Below are positions 6,001 through 7,468 of a stretch of DNA of 7,468 bases, piece after piece. This DNA is from Euryarchaeota archaeon UBA13 (lineage in GTDB: Archaea; Thermoplasmatota; Poseidoniia; Poseidoniales; Poseidoniaceae): contig DAHU01000018.1 of assembly GCA_002495945.1 (NCBI GenBank), positions 16,730 through 24,197 on the forward strand, read 5' to 3'. The notes beneath the pieces are model-generated. The model saw only the letters and a program-made list of their open reading frames with translations, had not been told where the DNA came from and did no database searches. Position 1 is the stretch's first letter; each line of letters opens with the position of its first letter. Both the position numbers and the translations under genes were made by a program.

Positions 6001-6614
6001 TTATGTGGATCAATATCTCTACAATATCTACACTTGACGAAGTTCACAATATACTTTTTGAAACTCCGACTGACTGGAAACTAATTTGTGATTCTAATGT
6101 TATTGGGCAAGAGGGGATAGTAAGAGAAGACAATATACTCAGCTCGATAGAACGTGACCAATCGATATATTGTGAGGTAATCAATGAGGGCAAAACATTG
6201 GACGGCGAGGTTGTTGTCACTTTACTGGATTTAGAATTAAATCAAGTTGAGCAAAAATCACTAAACTTCCAATTTACTAAACAAACTGATGATTCTGCTG
6301 CTTTTTCTCCACAAGTAATTGGTGGCATTGCAATAGGTGGTTTAATTCTGATAATTGCTGTGTGTTTTACAGTGCTTAGAGTAATGAGACGAGGAGATAT
6401 AATTGATCTAGAGTCAAGCTCGAAACCAATAAACGGTCCACCTATTTCTGGCCCGCCAATATCAAGTCAGCAACATACGCCTGAAACTTCTGCTGATAAT
6501 TCAGATGGCACCAACCCACCGCCTATACCAAGCGAGGGACTTCCGCAGGGATGGACTATTGAACAATGGAATTACTATGGACAACAATATTTAGATATGA
6601 ATAACAGGCGGTAA
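3093..6614 (+). CDS. Large cell-surface protein with Ig/CARDB/NEW3-like repeats, MAM-like domain, C-terminal TM anchor and LPxGWT tail (1173 aa)
   Basis: The protein begins with a hydrophobic signal-like segment (MKVKLTVLLVLMLTMQTM). A CARDB-like domain follows at about 39-178 (VKVANLGNTNSPVVDLNVLI...DDKPSNDVLSTTFTV). Residues 180-348 look like a MAM or jelly-roll domain with a likely Cys pair (C185, C211) and the end motif IGLWMDDIVIMYD. About six further beta-sandwich domains follow, near 352-468, 470-581, 584-700, 701-822, 824-948 and 949-1066, several with NEW3/CARDB-type lines such as ISLTNTGNVSETF, ISLTNIGGATDVFSL and IQLSNLGNGQVPTEI, paired with LPxxW motifs. A membrane helix lies at about 1072-1098, then RVMRRGD as a stop-transfer signal. 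The cytosolic tail is Pro-rich (GPPISGPPIS) and ends with GLPQGWTIEQWNYYGQQYLD. Multiple N-x-S/T sequons suggest glycosylation. It is probably an anchored adhesin, surface scaffold or binding protein; no catalytic motif was seen, and the ligand is unknown. Confidence 0.9.
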   Translation: MKVKLTVLLVLMLTMQTMPNHNLDFKDAPANYSAAKSTGVDLSVEELSYSYPNSADSEKYRMFSSNYPILNFNRPADLYVVDAVRDVEIQLRVKVANLGNTNSPVVDLNVLILHNEYQDYEIYNSTNQINVIRGQSSEITLFRLTPTYSGNHSIIITPTMSLVDDKPSNDVLSTTFTVASYYFNCDDLNTWTVGQGWGTNSDTFLSQGSSCHAGNGQASTYLPNIATELLTPVLDMSDAVTNPTRTNGVSFYFTGSIAPNDFVRLYSKDSTNVWDELASISGTIDNDLADGANWQTWSESFAGHTSPLIPMPQQNFHANSQFKFRFTSDASNNDIGLWMDDIVIMYDQTLDEREYSLSATGMSVVGAVPNSWGKALISLTNTGNVSETFTPALSGLPNDWQHYFSHTTGVSITESNGIFLHKGESKVIELNYRPKSGENQGLFPVLFSAASKNHQSVVTELSMQLEVVPDRIPEFTPPLDVIRCSPGNSCVTSISLTNIGGATDVFSLSLDYTDLPIGWSVSFAWNQQSNVLVQPGFNVPIMLTYTVGSDAVPDSVGYFDLIAVSENDSSRTDVITIEIVASMVSDAHIASLNENDEQKLSIIPGETVVVDFSVTNNASVQDIFQTNMVFDSANDWTINDIFPERLFLNSGDTGTFSASITAPHTAQVGDDCPGYLASVVSQRSGEIFLTNLIDNMVISQVNNVQINLLNSPSSLIPGEVNTFTIQLSNLGNGQVPTEISLDGLPNYWPVTFVYGGNVVDNRVQLGELSDLSATKVYDVNIHIPAGLDYGLMYDISINVQPLMFGSDVDLSDNSASITLLTEMVRNIELSADSQSINAGVGNLTTLYLDINNMGNVDESDLRIFANMYSDSYNGILTGYMSIGNNGIAYDFNQYHPFSIGKNSSRQIKLDVVIPQDIGIDSTINFDLSLSSASNEFETMTHSAVMVVDYVREISLKLNNPANRQSNDFDVMWINISTISTLDEVHNILFETPTDWKLICDSNVIGQEGIVREDNILSSIERDQSIYCEVINEGKTLDGEVVVTLLDLELNQVEQKSLNFQFTKQTDDSAAFSPQVIGGIAIGGLILIIAVCFTVLRVMRRGDIIDLESSSKPINGPPISGPPISSQQHTPETSADNSDGTNPPPIPSEGLPQGWTIEQWNYYGQQYLDMNNRR
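5903..5930. repeat. 10-bp perfect inverted repeat, 8-nt loop, inside the surface protein gene
   Basis: AACCATGACT (5903-5912) is the exact reverse complement of AGTCATGGTT (5921-5930), separated by CATAGCGC. The stem could form in mRNA, or the site could bind a dimeric protein. It lies within the coding sequence for the segment ETMTHSAVMVV near residue 940, where the peptide shows no special constraint. A perfect 10-bp arm with a short loop is mildly unusual for this length of DNA, but chance is possible. Confidence 0.55.
6435..6464 (+). repeat. Peptide-level tandem repeat GPPIS x2 with all codons changed
   Basis: Residues 1115-1124 of the surface protein are GPPISGPPIS. The two copies use different synonymous codons at all five positions (GGT/GGC, CCA/CCG, CCT/CCA, ATT/ATA, TCT/TCA), so the repeat is clear in the protein but weak in the DNA. 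It sits in the proline-rich cytosolic tail, between the membrane anchor and the LPxGWT end motif. Confidence 0.75.
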
Positions 6615-6615
6615 T

Positions 6616-6789
6616 GTGGCTGAATATCCTACTCTTTGGTACTGTTTGTGGGTGGTAATTTCCGTCTGCGGAGTTACAACTTGGTATCTTAGAAATTTTA
6701 CAAATAGAGTCGAACTAACGAAATTTTCTGCATTCATAGGCGTCATAGCCATGCTAACTATGCTGTTTTGGACATTGATTGATTTTTGA
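6616..6789 (+). CDS. Small membrane protein with two helices, unknown function (57 aa)
   Basis: This frame starts with GTG at 6616 and reads MAEYPTLWYCLWVVISVCGV onward to LFWTLIDF, stop TGA at 6787. Two hydrophobic helices are clear: about 7-25 (LWYCLWVVISVCGVTTWYL) and 37-55 (FSAFIGVIAMLTMLFWTLI), joined by a polar loop with R26, R31 and K36. By the positive-inside rule the loop faces the cytosol and both ends face outward. The in-frame stop at 6598 and the lack of any ATG before residue 46 leave GTG as the only sensible start; GGCGGT (6607-6612) can act as Shine-Dalgarno. It starts one base after the surface protein stop, and its own stop overlaps the Shine-Dalgarno of the next gene, so all three are likely translated together. 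I know no family; it could be a partner or chaperone of the surface protein. Confidence 0.72.
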   Translation: MAEYPTLWYCLWVVISVCGVTTWYLRNFTNRVELTKFSAFIGVIAMLTMLFWTLIDF

Positions 6790-6798
6790 GGAATTTAC

Positions 6799-7287
6799 AT
6801 GACAATATCTGGTATAGATGCTCACATTTATTTTGATAAATACCCCTGCAGATTGCCGGTTTGGTGGGGTTATTTTGGCGAGGTTGGAGTTAAGCCAGAC
6901 CAACCAAATATAAGTGGCAAAAAGGTAGTTCTTAGAATAGAGAAGCGTTTCAATCGTGTTGAAAAAATATTGGCTAAGTTATTTAGGGCACCCAAGGAGA
7001 TAAGACGCCCCCTCGATGCAAAAAATAGCATGTTGTGGCAATTGTGTGACGGCAGTCGAACATTTCAAGAAATCTGCGAAATATTGGATTCGTTATACCA
7101 TGAAGATATAGCTCCTGTAATAAATCGAACAGCAGCTGGAATAAATTTACTAAAAGAGAAGAATTTAATGACTGTTTTAGATCATGAATTTAGCGGCAAA
7201 TGGGATATTGAGGCTGGTATAACACCAATCAACCAAACACTTGAAGCACTTGATAGTGAACTTGGAATAAGCGTTGAAGAAGAATGA
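6799..7287 (+). CDS. PqqD-like (RiPP recognition element-type) domain protein (162 aa)
   Basis: Residues 68-125 match the PqqD pattern: RRPLDAKNSMLWQLCDGSRT, then FQEICEILDSLY and a third helix ending INLLKEKNLM. PqqD-type domains form a small winged helix-like fold that binds precursor peptides for radical-SAM or other RiPP enzymes; many stand-alone archaeal copies have no known partner. The first 66 residues are not part of that domain: they hold PVWWGYFGEVG and a basic stretch (LRIEKRFNRVEKILAKLFRA) that could be an amphipathic helix. No signal peptide is seen, so it should be cytosolic. The ATG at 6799 has a GAGGA Shine-Dalgarno at 6788-6792 overlapping the previous stop. It closes the envelope module. 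No radical-SAM gene or precursor peptide is visible in the window, so PQQ synthesis is not implied. Confidence 0.8.
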   Translation: MTISGIDAHIYFDKYPCRLPVWWGYFGEVGVKPDQPNISGKKVVLRIEKRFNRVEKILAKLFRAPKEIRRPLDAKNSMLWQLCDGSRTFQEICEILDSLYHEDIAPVINRTAAGINLLKEKNLMTVLDHEFSGKWDIEAGITPINQTLEALDSELGISVEEE

Positions 7288-7288
7288 T

Positions 7289-7468
7289 TCAAAGCGGCTC
7301 CCATACCAATCTAATTCCTACGCCATCACTAGATTTGCTAGATATAGCTTGACCTCTTGCTGAACTTCTCGTCGAATCACTTTCAGTGAACCAACTACCA
7401 CCTCGCACACAATATTTGTTCGAACCGTCAAGATATGCTTTTTGTTTGGATTGAATTGTGTAGTCTTT
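7289..7468 (-). CDS. FGE-sulfatase-fold (SUMF1/EgtB/PvdO-like) protein, C-terminal 59 residues (cut by right edge)
   Basis: On the minus strand the frame is open from the right edge to TGA at 7289-7291. The translated end contains KYCVRGGSWFTESDSTRSSA and finishes SSDGVGIRLVWEPL. The RGGSW block, spaced arginines (TRSSARGQ) and closing GIRLV line are typical of the formylglycine-generating-enzyme sulfatase superfamily C-terminus, which also includes EgtB and PvdO-like proteins. True copper-dependent FGEs have two cysteines just after the GGSY block; none is found here, so sulfatase activation by this protein is doubtful. The start and most of the fold lie outside the window. It converges with the PqqD-like gene, with a single base between the two stop codons, so there is no room for a separate terminator for either. 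Confidence 0.82.
   Translation of the reverse strand, partial: KDYTIQSKQKAYLDGSNKYCVRGGSWFTESDSTRSSARGQAISSKSSDGVGIRLVWEPL

Noticed and set aside
6799..7287. Reading the PqqD-like gene as evidence of a PQQ biosynthesis or RiPP cluster
   Set aside because: No PqqA-like precursor, PqqE-like radical-SAM enzyme or PqqB/C homologue is present in the window; a stand-alone PqqD-like domain is not enough.
7288..7330. Terminator between the convergent genes
   Set aside because: Only one base separates the stop codons, and I see no hairpin with a T run on either strand nearby.

Overview
The window looks like a piece of a planktonic marine archaeal genome, most likely Marine Group II Euryarchaeota (Poseidoniales) or a close relative within the Thermoplasmata. 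The archaeal assignment is firm. The left side carries the archaeal/eukaryotic-type ribosomal proteins S19e, L39e, L31e and S17e plus a PDCD5-family protein, and most starts have Shine-Dalgarno sequences of the GGTG/GAGGTGAT type. The narrower MGII assignment is an inference from the moderately AT-rich DNA, the very large Ig-repeat surface protein and its distinctive C-terminal LPxGWT...QW..YG tail.

Left block (1-2095, minus strand): a tight seven-gene operon reading leftwards, S19e - PDCD5-like - L39e - L31e - S17e - 70-aa unknown - TrmJ-like tRNA methyltransferase (cut by the left edge). Gaps are 0-21 nt, and most Shine-Dalgarno sites overlap the stop of the gene before. It is a translation and RNA-modification operon. 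The unknown 70-aa gene, sitting between a ribosomal protein and an RNA methyltransferase, is a candidate ribosome- or tRNA-linked factor.

Centre (about 2096-2222): a short divergent control region with a TATA-like stretch that could serve either direction.

Right block (2223-7287, plus strand): four genes that seem to form a cell-envelope module. They are a protein with two membrane segments and a sequon-rich outer domain; a 1173-aa surface protein with a signal peptide, about seven beta-sandwich domains, one MAM/jelly-roll-like domain, a C-terminal membrane anchor and a proline-rich cytosolic tail; a 57-aa two-helix membrane protein; and a 162-aa protein with a PqqD-like (RiPP-recognition-element-like) domain. 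The last two are tightly packed. The two larger genes are separated by 39 nt that may hold a second promoter.

Right edge (7289-7468, minus strand): the C-terminal end of a formylglycine-generating-enzyme-fold protein, converging on the PqqD-like gene with one base between the stops. It lacks the cysteines of true copper-dependent FGE.

The most interesting points are the uncharacterised envelope module with its conserved-looking cytosolic tail and PqqD-like partner, and the two small uncharacterised genes. No CRISPR array, insertion sequence, tRNA or rRNA was seen.
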